Shown: piece after piece, positions 7,837-17,077 of the stretch
Layout of the letters: each line of letters begins with the position of its first letter
How positions within the stretch are numbered: position 1 is the stretch's first letter
Assembly: GCA_938075455.1 (NCBI GenBank)
Contig: CALJHN010000012.1
Span: 1-61,082 of the forward strand
DNA from: an uncultured Flavobacteriales bacterium
GTDB taxonomy: Bacteria > Bacteroidota > Bacteroidia > Flavobacteriales_D > Parvicellaceae
DNA length: 61,082 nt
Reading direction: 5' to 3'
The notes under the pieces: generated by a model
What the model was told of the DNA's origin: nothing
Seen by the model: only the letters and a program-made list of their open reading frames with translations
The model's database searches: none
Translations under genes and position numbers: made by a program

Positions 7837-9272
7837 ATAGTTAAGTTCCATATAAAAGGCATTCCAAAATAAACCATTAGAACAATTAATAGTATAGAAA
7901 AAAGGTTTATGAGAATTCCAGCTTTTACCATATCAGCGATATTTAGTAGTTTAGATCCAAATACAACTGCATTTGGCGGTGTTGCAACTGGCAACATAAA
8001 TGCACATGAAGCAGCCAGCGTTGTTCCTACAAGTAATAGAAAAGGATTAATACCTATATGAATAGCTAATGGAATCATTACTGGTAAAAGCATAGCTGTA
8101 GTTGCCATATTAGAGGTGAGTTCTGTAAGAAAATTTACACCAGCTACTATTAGAAGAATAACAATAAATGCACTTGAAAATGAGATAAAAGTTAATTGCT
8201 CCCCTATCCAATTGTCTAATCCAGTAGCTTGAAATCCCTTAGCAATGGATAATCCACCCCCAAAAAGCAACAGTATTCCCCAAGGAATAGATACTGCATC
8301 TTTCCATTTCATTAATGGCCCTTCATTTTTTTTTGAAGGTAAAATGAACAAAATAATTGCACTTGAAATTGCAATCATACTATCGTCAAAATTCGGTATA
8401 AGAAGGTTAATGGTGTTTTTTCTAAATATCCAGCAGAGTATAGTAATGCCAAATACAAAAAGAATTTTCTTTTCTTCATTGCTAATACATCCCATCTGAT
8501 TTAAAAGTCTATTTATCTCTTTCTTCCCCCCTGGAAACCCAACCTTGTTCATTTTAAAAGCGACTTTTGTTAAAAACCACCAAATAAATAACATTAAAAT
8601 AATGGATACTGGAAGACCAATCTTCATCCATTGAAAAAAAGAAATTTCAATATTGAAATTATCTTGAACGAAACCTGCAAATATTAAGTTTGGTGGTGTT
8701 CCAATTAAAGTAGCTATCCCTCCAGCAGAAGCACTGTAGGCTACTGCTAGCATCAATGCTTTTCCAAAAATTTTATTTTCATTTTTTAAAGTATCTGGAC
8801 GATCTTTCACCTGATTAATAACAGATAAAGCTATTGGTAGCATCATTACGGTTGTTGCTGTATTAGAAATCCACATGGAAAGAAATCCAGTTGCTAGCAT
8901 GAATCCTAGTATAATTTTATCATTGCTTCCTCCTAATCTTAATATGATGTTTAATGCAATTCTTTTATGAAGATTCCATTTTTGAATGGCATTTGCTAAG
9001 ATAAAACCACCAATAAACAAGAAAATATATTTATGCCCATAGTTGGAGCCTGTTTCTTGAATATTTAGCACATTCGTGGAAGGGAATAAAATTATTGGTA
9101 GTAGAGCAGTAACGGCTATTGGCACTATTTCACTTATCCACCATATTGCCATCCAAATAATAATACCTAACAGTTTAAAGCCACTTTCTGTCATTTCATT
9201 TGGTGGATTTAAAAATGAAGTTGAAAGGAAGAGAAGGGGGCCTAGAATTTTATAGAACATCGATTTATTCAT
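7833..9272 (-). CDS. SLC13/DASS-family sodium:anion symporter
   Basis: 479 residues, almost entirely hydrophobic. The two inverted-repeat Na+-binding motifs of the DASS family are visible: SNTATTVMMLP in the first half and TSNMATTAMLLPV in the second. An early IIWMAIWWISEIVPIAVTALLP segment is also typical. Such proteins couple Na+ to the uptake of C4-dicarboxylates, citrate or sulfate; the substrate cannot be told from sequence. In the second motif Met replaces the usual Thr (SNM), which is seen in some relatives. It is the last gene of the minus-strand run and starts 13 bases after the dehydrogenase gene ends. Confidence 0.9.
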   Translation of the reverse strand: MNKSMFYKILGPLLFLSTSFLNPPNEMTESGFKLLGIIIWMAIWWISEIVPIAVTALLPIILFPSTNVLNIQETGSNYGHKYIFLFIGGFILANAIQKWNLHKRIALNIILRLGGSNDKIILGFMLATGFLSMWISNTATTVMMLPIALSVINQVKDRPDTLKNENKIFGKALMLAVAYSASAGGIATLIGTPPNLIFAGFVQDNFNIEISFFQWMKIGLPVSIILMLFIWWFLTKVAFKMNKVGFPGGKKEINRLLNQMGCISNEEKKILFVFGITILCWIFRKNTINLLIPNFDDSMIAISSAIILFILPSKKNEGPLMKWKDAVSIPWGILLLFGGGLSIAKGFQATGLDNWIGEQLTFISFSSAFIVILLIVAGVNFLTELTSNMATTAMLLPVMIPLAIHIGINPFLLLVGTTLAASCAFMLPVATPPNAVVFGSKLLNIADMVKAGILINLFSILLIVLMVYFGMPFIWNLTI

Positions 9273-9285
9273 CTTATAATAGTTG

Positions 9286-10221
9286 CTATGATTTAAATTT
9301 TCGATGGATTTTTTCTAAAATTACTTGTGCCATTTTTTCTTTTGATTCGTAGCTCCATCCAGCAATATGAGGGCTTAAGACAACATTATTAAGCTTTTTA
9401 AGTTTTTCAAAACTTTGATTTTCAACCTTATTTAGGCTAAAATTTGAAGACTCAACATCTAGAACATCTAAACAGGCACCAATTATTTTTTTGGAGTTTA
9501 AAGAAGTGATTAAATCTTCTAAAACAAGAGATTTTCCTCTAGCAGTGTTAATAACTATAAAAGGTTTTTTAAATTTTTCAAAAAAAGACTTATTCATCAT
9601 TCCTGTTGTTTCACTACTTAATGGAGTATGTAAACTGACAAAATCTGCTCTTTGAAATATTTCTTCCAAATTAACTTCTTTTACATAATTATTACCAAAT
9701 CCAGAAATGTATTTATCATATGCAATAACGTCCATTTCAAATCCATTAAGTCTTTGAGCAAATGCTCTTCCCATATATCCATATCCAATTATGGCCATTA
9801 CTTTTCCTTTTAGTTCAGTTCCTCTATTTTTTTCTCTTTCCCAAACATTGTTTTTAACTTCATTATTTGCAATATTTAAATGGTTGGTTAGAGAAAGAAG
9901 CATTCCTAATGTGTGTTCGGCTAAGGCATCTCTATTTCCTTCAGGACTTCGAAAAACTTCTATATTATTTTCCTCACAATATTCTAAATCAATGTTTTCT
10001 AATCCAGATCCAGGTCTAGCTATAAATTTTAATTTTTTTGTTAATGTAAGATGCTCCCTATCCAAGGTGAATTTTGATCTAATTATAATCCCTTCTATTT
10101 GGTTGGCATTTTTTTTAAAATCTTCTAGAGTCCAATTTTGGCCATTAATAACCTGCCAGTTCCAATTGGAAAGAGTTTGATTTATAATTGGTGAAAAATC
10201 ATCTAAAACAACAATTCTCAT
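9286..10221 (-). CDS. D-isomer-specific 2-hydroxyacid dehydrogenase (SerA-like)
   Basis: 311 residues. It is an NAD(P)-dependent oxidoreductase of the phosphoglycerate / hydroxypyruvate / glyoxylate reductase family. The Rossmann motif GYGYMG is at 146-151, with the catalytic triad Arg228 (NTARG), Glu257 (DVLDVE) and His285 (SPHIAGW). It lacks the C-terminal ACT domain of long SerA proteins. A role in serine synthesis is possible, but the exact substrate is not determined by sequence. The start codon is 2 bases from the end of mgtE, so the two are cotranscribed. Confidence 0.85.
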   Translation of the reverse strand: MRIVVLDDFSPIINQTLSNWNWQVINGQNWTLEDFKKNANQIEGIIIRSKFTLDREHLTLTKKLKFIARPGSGLENIDLEYCEENNIEVFRSPEGNRDALAEHTLGMLLSLTNHLNIANNEVKNNVWEREKNRGTELKGKVMAIIGYGYMGRAFAQRLNGFEMDVIAYDKYISGFGNNYVKEVNLEEIFQRADFVSLHTPLSSETTGMMNKSFFEKFKKPFIVINTARGKSLVLEDLITSLNSKKIIGACLDVLDVESSNFSLNKVENQSFEKLKKLNNVVLSPHIAGWSYESKEKMAQVILEKIHRKFKS

Positions 10222-10223
10222 GA

Positions 10224-11573
10224 CTAAAAGTAAAGAGCCATTCCTATTAAGAAATAGATGAGTAATCCAATAATATCATTAGTAGTGGTAATAAATGGGC
10301 CAGTTGCAAGTGCAGGATCAATTTTATACTTATTTAGTATTAACGGAACAAATGTTCCAAAAAGACCTGCATAAGTAAATACTGCAACTAAAGAAACTCC
10401 AATTGTTAGAGCAAGGTAAAAATCACTTCTTGTTATCCAACAGAATATCAAAGCTATAGAAGCGCAAATAAATCCATTGAATAATGCAACAAGAAGTTCT
10501 TTGAATAATTTTTTAAAAATGGATTCGTAATTTAAAGTATTATTAGCCAAGGATTGTACAATAATTGCCGAAGATTGTACACCAACATTGCCTCCCATGG
10601 CCAATATTAAAGGTATAAAAGTAGCCATTACAGCATTTTCCTTTAGTTGGTATTCAAAAAAACCAATTACATATGCCCCAAGAATTCCTCCTATTAGTCC
10701 AATCAATAACCATGGCAGTCTAGCTCTACTAATTACAAATAGTGAATCGGATGATTCTACCTTTTCAGAAATCCCACTCGCCATCTGGTAATCTTTTTCT
10801 GCTTCTTCTTTAATAACATCTAGAGCATCATCAATGGTAATTCTACCAAGCAATTTGTTGTTTTCATCCACAACCGGCACCACAACCAAGTCATATTTTT
10901 CCATTTTTAATGCTACAGATTCAGAGTCTTCACTTGCCAAAACTGAAATAGAATCTTTTTTATAAATATCTTTTATTAAAGTTTCGTCAGATGTATATAG
11001 AAATCTTTTAAGAGAAAGTATTCCTTTAAATTTATTGGAAGAATCCACTACATAAATAGTATAAACTTGATTTACATTTTCTACTTGTTCTCTTAGTTTT
11101 TTTAGTGCATTTTTTACTGTCCAGTTCCAATTTGCAGAAACAAAATCTACATCCATAATTCCTCCCGCACTATCTTCGTCATAGTTCATTAACATGGAAA
11201 TGTCTGAGGAGTGTTCTTCGTCTTTTAAAGCTTCAAGAACTTCTTCTTGGACATTTTCCGGTAAATCTTGAATTACATCAGTTGCGTCGTCAGCATCCAT
11301 TTTTTCTAAGGACTCGGCAATTTCTTCAGCAGAAAAAGATTCAAGAAATTGCTCTCTAGTATCCTCTTCAATTTCTACTAAAACTTCAGAAGCTAATTCT
11401 TCGTCTAGCAATTGGTATAGATATTGAGCTTGCGGAAGATCAACTATTTCTAATATTTCTGCAATGTCAGCAGGATGCAAAGGATTAATAGCTTCTACTA
11501 TATAACTACTGTCTTCACTTTCAATTGCTGAAATGACGTTGTTTATAAATTCTTTAGTTAGTTCAAATTGCAT
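10224..11573 (-). CDS. mgtE: Magnesium transporter MgtE
   Basis: 449 residues in the MgtE order: an acidic N-terminal helical domain (about 1-125, rich in Asp/Glu), two CBS domains (about 130-250), then five membrane helices from about 280 to the end. It is a Mg2+-gated channel: the cytoplasmic domains bind Mg2+ and close the pore when Mg2+ is plentiful. The pore segment LILAMGGNVGVQSS matches the conserved PxxxGxGGNxGxQ-type motif. It follows rsmA by 59 bases and precedes the dehydrogenase gene by 2; this order is common in Flavobacteriia as far as I recall. Confidence 0.95.
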   Translation of the reverse strand: MQFELTKEFINNVISAIESEDSSYIVEAINPLHPADIAEILEIVDLPQAQYLYQLLDEELASEVLVEIEEDTREQFLESFSAEEIAESLEKMDADDATDVIQDLPENVQEEVLEALKDEEHSSDISMLMNYDEDSAGGIMDVDFVSANWNWTVKNALKKLREQVENVNQVYTIYVVDSSNKFKGILSLKRFLYTSDETLIKDIYKKDSISVLASEDSESVALKMEKYDLVVVPVVDENNKLLGRITIDDALDVIKEEAEKDYQMASGISEKVESSDSLFVISRARLPWLLIGLIGGILGAYVIGFFEYQLKENAVMATFIPLILAMGGNVGVQSSAIIVQSLANNTLNYESIFKKLFKELLVALFNGFICASIALIFCWITRSDFYLALTIGVSLVAVFTYAGLFGTFVPLILNKYKIDPALATGPFITTTNDIIGLLIYFLIGMALYF

Positions 11574-11632
11574 TCAAAAAAAAGTATGAAATATAATCTA
11601 CGCGAAAATATGAATTATTAACTGGATTTTAG

Positions 11633-12397
11633 CTAGTTAATTTTGGATTCTATTATGTTTGTGATTTCTATAAAGTTTTCAATGGAAAGTTCTTCTGGTC
11701 TTTTAGTGAGTAAAACATGGTTAATTTTTTTATCTCCTAATAAAGATTTAAGTGAATTTCTAGCCATTTTTCTTCGTTGATTAAAAATGGCTTTAACAAC
11801 TCGAAAAAATAATTTTTCGTCACAATCTAGCTCAATTATATTATTTCTAGTGATTTTAATTACACCAGATTTTATTTTTGGTGGGGGATTAAAAACATCT
11901 TCATTTACGGTAAATAAATATTCTACATTGTAAAATGCTTGAATTAATACAGATAAAATACCATACCTTTTAGTCCCTGGTCCCGAGCAAACCCTTTCAG
12001 CAACTTCTTTCTGAAACATTCCCACCATTTCATCTATTATAATTCTGTTTTCATAGATTTTGAAAAGTATTTGAGAAGATATGTTATAAGGGAAATTTCC
12101 GGTAACGGAATAGTTCCCTTTAAATATTTTAGTCCAATCAGTTTTTAAAATATCTGTATTAAGAACTTTCAAAGTTGGATATGCATTTTTTAAATAGGTT
12201 ATTGATTCTTGGTCTACCTCGTAGGAAATTAAATTAATATTTTCATCTAAGAGAAACTTTGTCAAAGCACCTGTCCCAGGCCCAATTTCAAGTAAGTTAA
12301 CTTTACTAGTCTTTGAAATAGCTTCAGATATTCTCTCGCTTATTTTATCATCTATTAAAAAATGTTGCCCTAAGTACTTTTTTGGTTTCACATCCAT
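11633..12397 (-). CDS. rsmA: 16S rRNA (adenine1518-N6/adenine1519-N6) dimethyltransferase
   Basis: 254 residues. It dimethylates two adjacent adenines in the 3' hairpin of 16S rRNA late in 30S assembly. The N-terminal KKYLGQHFLID motif (residues 6-16), the SAM-binding LEIGPGTGALT motif (36-46) and the catalytic NFPYNISSQI (NLPY-type) motif are present. Its start overlaps the stop of the ABC exporter gene by one base (TAATG), indicating coupled translation. Confidence 0.96.
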   Translation of the reverse strand: MDVKPKKYLGQHFLIDDKISERISEAISKTSKVNLLEIGPGTGALTKFLLDENINLISYEVDQESITYLKNAYPTLKVLNTDILKTDWTKIFKGNYSVTGNFPYNISSQILFKIYENRIIIDEMVGMFQKEVAERVCSGPGTKRYGILSVLIQAFYNVEYLFTVNEDVFNPPPKIKSGVIKITRNNIIELDCDEKLFFRVVKAIFNQRRKMARNSLKSLLGDKKINHVLLTKRPEELSIENFIEITNIIESKIN

Positions 12398-14226
12398 TAT
12401 TCAAAAGATTGCATATCTATAAATTTCTTATAGAAGCTATTTTTGCTTACCAATTCTTTGTGATTTCCCATTTCTACAATTTTCCCATTGTCTAAAACTA
12501 TAATTTTATCAGCGTTTTGAATTGTTGATAATCTATGTGCTATAACTAAAGAAGTTCGATTTTTCATTAATCTGTTTAAAGCTTCTTGAACAGCTTTTTC
12601 AGACTTTGTGTCTAGGGAAGAAGTGGCTTCGTCTAAAATAAGTATTTCCGGATTTTTATAAATTGCTCTGGCTATACTTAGTCTTTGTTTTTCACCACCT
12701 GATAATTTGTTTCCCGCATCCCCAATAAATGTTTCGTATTTTTCTTCAAGATTTTGAATAAATTTATCAGCATTAGCCATTTTAGAGGATTCCAAGACTT
12801 GAGAATTTTCTATTTCAACCCCAAAAGCTATATTATTTATTACAGTATCATTGAATAGAATTGAATCTTGAGATACTACTCCCATTAAGTTTCTAAGCTG
12901 ACTTAGATTAATTTTTTTTACGTTTATGTTATCAATATTTATACTTCCGTCAACAACATCATAAAATCTGATTAACAAATCTGCAATTGTTGATTTACCC
13001 GACCCAGAATGACCTACAATTGCTACCGTTTCTCCTTTTTTTATTTTAAATGAAATATCTTCTAACACCTGTTCCTGGTTGTACTTAAAGGATACATTGT
13101 TAAAACTTATTTCTTTATTGAAAATAACTGGTTGTGGGCTCACAGGACTATTTTTAATTAATTGGTCTTGTAATGTTATTTTTTCTATTCGTTCTAAAGC
13201 TGCAATTCCTTGGGATGAGTCATAAACAGCTTTAGAAATAGATTTGAATGGACTTATAAGCTGAGAAAATAGGATGAGATAACCAATAAAAACATCTGGC
13301 TGAATAAATTCATTCAGAACTAAATTTCCACCATATAATAAGACACCAGAAGTTGCTAAAACCCCCAGAAATTCACTTATTGGAGATGCTAAATAAACTC
13401 TTCTGTTTATACCAAGCATTAATGAGTAAAGCGAATTACTTTTATTCTCAAACCTATTATTCATAAAGGACTGAGCATTGAAACTTTTAATAATTCTTAA
13501 GCCAAATAAAGTTTCTTCAGCCAGAGATAAAATATCTCCCAAATTCTCTTGTCCTTTTTTAGATCTTTTCTTTAAACCATTACTAATTTTTGAAATAATT
13601 AACCCCGCTAAAGGCAAGAACAATACAATGAAAAAAGTCAATTTAAAACTTATAATAAAAAGAGTAGCAAAATACCCAATAACATAAAAAGGATCTTTAA
13701 AAATTGCGTTAGTAGTTGCTTTTATAGCAAGTTCAGTCTCTTTTAAATCTGCTGAAAATGTCGATAATAAATTCCCTTTTCTTTCATCAGAGAAGAAAGA
13801 CATGGGTAAAACTAGTATTTTTTGATACATTTTTTCTCGCAATTTTTTTATAGAACTTTGTACTAAATCGGATAGAAAAAAAGTGCTTAAAAATGTAAAC
13901 ATATTTTTCAAAAAAACCATTATTACTAAAAATATACAAATCAATATTAGAGTAGAATATCTTCCTTCACTTATTGCATGCTTGGCTATGTAATAATTGA
14001 CAAAGTTTAGTATTCCATCTTTTGTCCAGCTGAAATCTCCACTGTAGGAGCTAATTATTTTTTCAAAAACAGCAGTAGAAGAATTGAATATAACTCTTAA
14101 TAAAGGAATAATCATAGCAAAGGAAAAGATGGAAAACACCATTCCTAAAATATTAAATCCTAGGTTCAAAAAAAGTGTTTTTTTGAATTGTAAGGTTATT
14201 TTACCTATTCTAATTAAGTTTTTCAT
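12397..14226 (-). CDS. ABC exporter, fused permease and ATPase (MsbA-type)
   Basis: 609 residues: six membrane helices (about 1-330) followed by an ATPase domain. Walker A GHSGSGKST, the signature LSGGEKQRLSIARA, Walker B ILILDEATSSLD and the H-loop IAHRLST are all visible. It should act as a homodimer. The similarity is to lipid A or lipid exporters such as MsbA, but multidrug or peptide export is not excluded. It is the first gene of the run that continues with rsmA, and has a TAACTTTG box 16 bases before its start. Confidence 0.92.
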   Translation of the reverse strand: MKNLIRIGKITLQFKKTLFLNLGFNILGMVFSIFSFAMIIPLLRVIFNSSTAVFEKIISSYSGDFSWTKDGILNFVNYYIAKHAISEGRYSTLILICIFLVIMVFLKNMFTFLSTFFLSDLVQSSIKKLREKMYQKILVLPMSFFSDERKGNLLSTFSADLKETELAIKATTNAIFKDPFYVIGYFATLFIISFKLTFFIVLFLPLAGLIISKISNGLKKRSKKGQENLGDILSLAEETLFGLRIIKSFNAQSFMNNRFENKSNSLYSLMLGINRRVYLASPISEFLGVLATSGVLLYGGNLVLNEFIQPDVFIGYLILFSQLISPFKSISKAVYDSSQGIAALERIEKITLQDQLIKNSPVSPQPVIFNKEISFNNVSFKYNQEQVLEDISFKIKKGETVAIVGHSGSGKSTIADLLIRFYDVVDGSINIDNINVKKINLSQLRNLMGVVSQDSILFNDTVINNIAFGVEIENSQVLESSKMANADKFIQNLEEKYETFIGDAGNKLSGGEKQRLSIARAIYKNPEILILDEATSSLDTKSEKAVQEALNRLMKNRTSLVIAHRLSTIQNADKIIVLDNGKIVEMGNHKELVSKNSFYKKFIDMQSFE

Positions 14227-14242
14227 CTTTAATTATCTTTTG

Positions 14243-14250
14243 CAAAGTTA
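14243..14250 (-). promoter_or_regulatory. -7 element (TAACTTTG) for the ABC exporter operon
   Basis: Read on the minus strand, TAACTTTG ends 16 bases before the ATG at 14226. It matches TAnnTTTG and may drive the exporter-rsmA run. Confidence 0.5.
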
Positions 14251-14296
14251 ATATACTTCCTTAATTGTTATTATCAACTATCAATATCCCCAACTA

Positions 14297-14328
14297 TTGT
14301 GTTAAAGTGATCTCTTTTTCTAAATTTG
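14297..14328 (+). promoter_or_regulatory. rbfA promoter TTG-N21-TAAATTTG
   Basis: TTG (14297-14299) and TAAATTTG (14321-14328) are 21 bases apart. The box ends 8 bases before the chosen rbfA ATG at 14337, giving a very short leader. It also argues against an earlier start at 14265. Confidence 0.55.
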
Positions 14329-14336
14329 CATCCTTA

Positions 14337-14669
14337 ATGAGTGTAAGACAAGAAAAAATAGCTAGTGTAATTAAAAAAGAGCTTGGAACCTATTTTCAGA
14401 GAAATGCAACATCAGTTGGTAAAGGGGCTATGGTTACCGTTACAACCGTAAGAATGAGTCCAGATTTATCAATTGCAAAAGTATATATAAGTATTTTTGG
14501 AGGAAAAGATAACGATGACTCATTTGACCATATTTACTCGCAATCAAATTCTATAAGATATGAGATTAGTAAATTGGTAAGAAACCAATTAAGAAAAATG
14601 CCAGAATTGCATTTTTACAGAGACGATTCGTTAGATTACGCTCAAGAAATAGACAATCTATTGAAATGA
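14337..14669 (+). CDS. rbfA: 30S ribosome-binding factor A
   Basis: 110 residues from ATG 14337 (MSVRQEKIASVIKKELGTYF). The frame is open 24 codons further upstream, but that extension crosses the promoter and does not resemble RbfA. RbfA is a KH-type protein that helps 16S rRNA 5' processing and 30S maturation. The typical LSIAKVYISIFG beta strand and the C-terminal LRKMPELHFYRDDSLDYA motif are clear. It overlaps the next gene by 4 bases (ATGA). Confidence 0.95.
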   Translation: MSVRQEKIASVIKKELGTYFQRNATSVGKGAMVTVTTVRMSPDLSIAKVYISIFGGKDNDDSFDHIYSQSNSIRYEISKLVRNQLRKMPELHFYRDDSLDYAQEIDNLLK

Positions 14670-15433
14670 AAAAGCTTTACAAATTTCTAATTAATACTCT
14701 TCCAAGGCCACTTTTAATAAGGTTAAGTTATTTATTCAAATTATTTGCACCATTTGCTTATTACGGAAATAAAGTACATTGTCCAGTGTGTGAAAAAAAT
14801 TTCAGGAAATTCCTCTCTTACGGATCCAATACTGCGCATAGAGAAAATGTTTTATGTCCTTACGATTTAACTTTGGAAAGACATAGATTGATGTGGCTTT
14901 ATTTGAAACAGAGTTCTTTTTTCAATGAGGAAAATCAAAAAGTACTTCATATTGCTCCAGAACAATGCTTTTTTCCAATTTTTAAAAAACAAAAAAATCT
15001 GAGTTATACTACTGCAGATATGGAATCTCCAATTGCTGATTTACATTTTGATTTACATAACATCCCTCTTGAAGATAATTTATATGATGTTATTTTTTGT
15101 AACCATGTTTTAGAACATGTTCAAGACGATCATCAATGCATGAAGGAGTTGCTTAGAGTAATGAAGCCTGGTGGATGGGGAATTTTCCAAGTTCCAATTG
15201 ATTACAATAATAAAGTCACCTATGAAGATTCTTCAATTACTGATCCTAAAGAAAGAGAAATTCACTTTTGGCAAAAAGACCATGTTAGGTTGTATGGCTT
15301 AGATTATGCAAAAAAACTTGAAAAAGCAGGTTTTAAAGTGGATGTTTTTGACCCCAAAACTTCTCTTGGAGATGTAGACTATGAAAAATTAAGATTGAAT
15401 TCTTCGGAACTCATTTTTATAGCTCGTAAATAA
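14666..15433 (+). CDS. Class I SAM-dependent methyltransferase with N-terminal Cys motif
   Basis: 255 residues. An N-terminal part has Cys39-x2-Cys42 and Cys64, followed by ERHRLMWLYL, a layout seen in a Bacteroidota/cyanobacterial methyltransferase family and likely a small metal site. A methyltransferase type 11 core follows, with LHIAPE at the first strand, YDVIFCNHVLEHV as motif II and the LLRVMKPGGWGIFQVP post-motif. The usual GxGxG is replaced by APEQ, which is typical of this subfamily. The substrate is unknown. It overlaps rbfA by 4 bases and tsaE by 1, so it belongs to that operon. Confidence 0.8.
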   Translation: MKKLYKFLINTLPRPLLIRLSYLFKLFAPFAYYGNKVHCPVCEKNFRKFLSYGSNTAHRENVLCPYDLTLERHRLMWLYLKQSSFFNEENQKVLHIAPEQCFFPIFKKQKNLSYTTADMESPIADLHFDLHNIPLEDNLYDVIFCNHVLEHVQDDHQCMKELLRVMKPGGWGIFQVPIDYNNKVTYEDSSITDPKEREIHFWQKDHVRLYGLDYAKKLEKAGFKVDVFDPKTSLGDVDYEKLRLNSSELIFIARK

Positions 15434-15852
15434 TGTCCAATAAATCCTTTATCGTCAAACAACTTTCTGAACTAAATAAAGTTTCAAAAGAAATTATTGA
15501 ATTAACAAAAACCTATAAGTTATTTTTATTTGAAGGAGAAATGGGAAGTGGGAAAACTACTCTTGTTAGTTCTGTAGTATCTATTTTAGGGGTTAAAGAT
15601 GCTAATTCACCAACATTCAGTATTATCAACAGCTATTTAGGGGATAGTAGACAGATTATTTACCATATAGATTGCTATAGAATTGAAGATGAAAATGAGG
15701 TAGAAAACATTGGTTTACTTGAAATAATTAACGATAAGAATTTGTGCTTTATTGAATGGCCACAAAATATTTATAACTTTTTACCATCTAATTGCGTATG
15801 GATAAATATAACAGTAGATAAAGGTCTACGAAAAATTAACATTAAGACATGA
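15433..15852 (+). CDS. tsaE: tRNA threonylcarbamoyladenosine biosynthesis protein TsaE
   Basis: 139 residues. It is the ATPase partner of TsaD/TsaB in making t6A37 on ANN-decoding tRNAs. Walker A GEMGSGKTT (residues 35-43), SPTFSIINSY, the HIDCYRIED segment and the IEWP motif are all diagnostic. The start codon shares one base with the preceding stop, and the stop overlaps the alanine dehydrogenase start by 4 bases. Confidence 0.95.
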   Translation: MSNKSFIVKQLSELNKVSKEIIELTKTYKLFLFEGEMGSGKTTLVSSVVSILGVKDANSPTFSIINSYLGDSRQIIYHIDCYRIEDENEVENIGLLEIINDKNLCFIEWPQNIYNFLPSNCVWINITVDKGLRKINIKT

Positions 15853-17069
15853 GTTTTTCTGGAGATGCACTTAAATCATTAGCGCTTCAAGCTTCACTTT
15901 CTCCTCAAGAGGAAATGTTAGAAACTAGCCAGAAGAATCAAAATTTATATATTGGAATTCCTAAAGAAACAGAGCTACAAGAACAACGAGTTGCATTAGT
16001 ACCTGAGTCAGTAAGTCTATTAGTTGCTAATGGTCACAGAGTTGTAGTTGAAACTGGCGCCGGCGAAAACGCTAATTTTTCGGATTCTGATTACAGTGAG
16101 TCTGGTGCTGAGATTATATACGACACTAAGCAAATATATAAGGCAGATATAATACTTAAGGTAAGTCCACCTAACGACAACGAAATTGCTTTAATGAAGC
16201 ACAAGCAAATACTTTTTTCTGCATTACAAATTACAGCTCAACCTGAAAATTCATTGAAAAAATTAATGGCTAAAAAAATTACGGCCATAGCTTGGGACTA
16301 TATTGAAGACAAGAGTGGTTCTTACCCTCTAGTTAGATCCATGGGAGAAATAGCTGGAACTTCTTCTTTTTTAATTGCAGCAGAACTTATGAGTAATGCT
16401 AATAACGGGAAAGGATTGATGATGGGAGGAGTAGCTGGAATAACCCCGCCAGAATTAGTAATAATTGGTGCTGGTACTGTTGGACAGTTTGCTGCTAGTG
16501 CAGCTATAGCACTCGGAGTTTCTGTAAAAGTCTTTGATAATTCTTTATTTAAATTAAGACGCCTCCAAAATGAAATTGGACAAAAGGTTTTCACTTCTGT
16601 CATCCAGCCTAAAGTTTTAGAAAAAGCTCTAATGAGGTGTGATGTAGCTATCGGTGCACTGAGTGCTCCTCAAGGAAGGACACCCTGTATTGTAAGTGAA
16701 GATGTGGTTAAGAAAATGAAATCAGGATCGGTTATTATAGATGTAAGTATAGACAAAGGAGGTTGCTTTGAAACTTCTAAAATTACTACTCATCAAAAGC
16801 CAACGTTCACTAAGCACGATATTATTCATTATTGCGTTCCTAATATTGGTTCTAGAGTTTCAAGAACAGCAAGTTTTAGTTTGAGTAATATTTTTTCTCC
16901 ATTGTTAATTGAAATTTCTGAGTGTGGAGGTTGTGAAAAATTAATTCAGTACTCCAAAGGGTTTAGGCACGGAGTATATATTTATAATGGCATATTGACC
17001 TCATCCATATTAGGAAAGGCTTTTAATATACCTTATAAAAACTTAGATTTACTTATTTCGGCACTTTAA
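15849..17069 (+). CDS. ald: Alanine dehydrogenase
   Basis: 406 residues. It catalyses NAD-dependent reversible deamination of L-alanine to pyruvate. The GIPKETELQEQRVALVPESV motif starts near residue 36, after an N-terminal extension typical of Bacteroidota homologues. The Rossmann motif is VIIGAGTVGQFA, about residues 206-217. The related NAD(P) transhydrogenase alpha subunit shares this fold, but the length and the lack of a membrane segment favour Ald. It overlaps tsaE by 4 bases and converges on pdhB with 8 bases between. Confidence 0.85.
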   Translation: MSFSGDALKSLALQASLSPQEEMLETSQKNQNLYIGIPKETELQEQRVALVPESVSLLVANGHRVVVETGAGENANFSDSDYSESGAEIIYDTKQIYKADIILKVSPPNDNEIALMKHKQILFSALQITAQPENSLKKLMAKKITAIAWDYIEDKSGSYPLVRSMGEIAGTSSFLIAAELMSNANNGKGLMMGGVAGITPPELVIIGAGTVGQFAASAAIALGVSVKVFDNSLFKLRRLQNEIGQKVFTSVIQPKVLEKALMRCDVAIGALSAPQGRTPCIVSEDVVKKMKSGSVIIDVSIDKGGCFETSKITTHQKPTFTKHDIIHYCVPNIGSRVSRTASFSLSNIFSPLLIEISECGGCEKLIQYSKGFRHGVYIYNGILTSSILGKAFNIPYKNLDLLISAL

Positions 17070-17077
17070 ATGAGTTT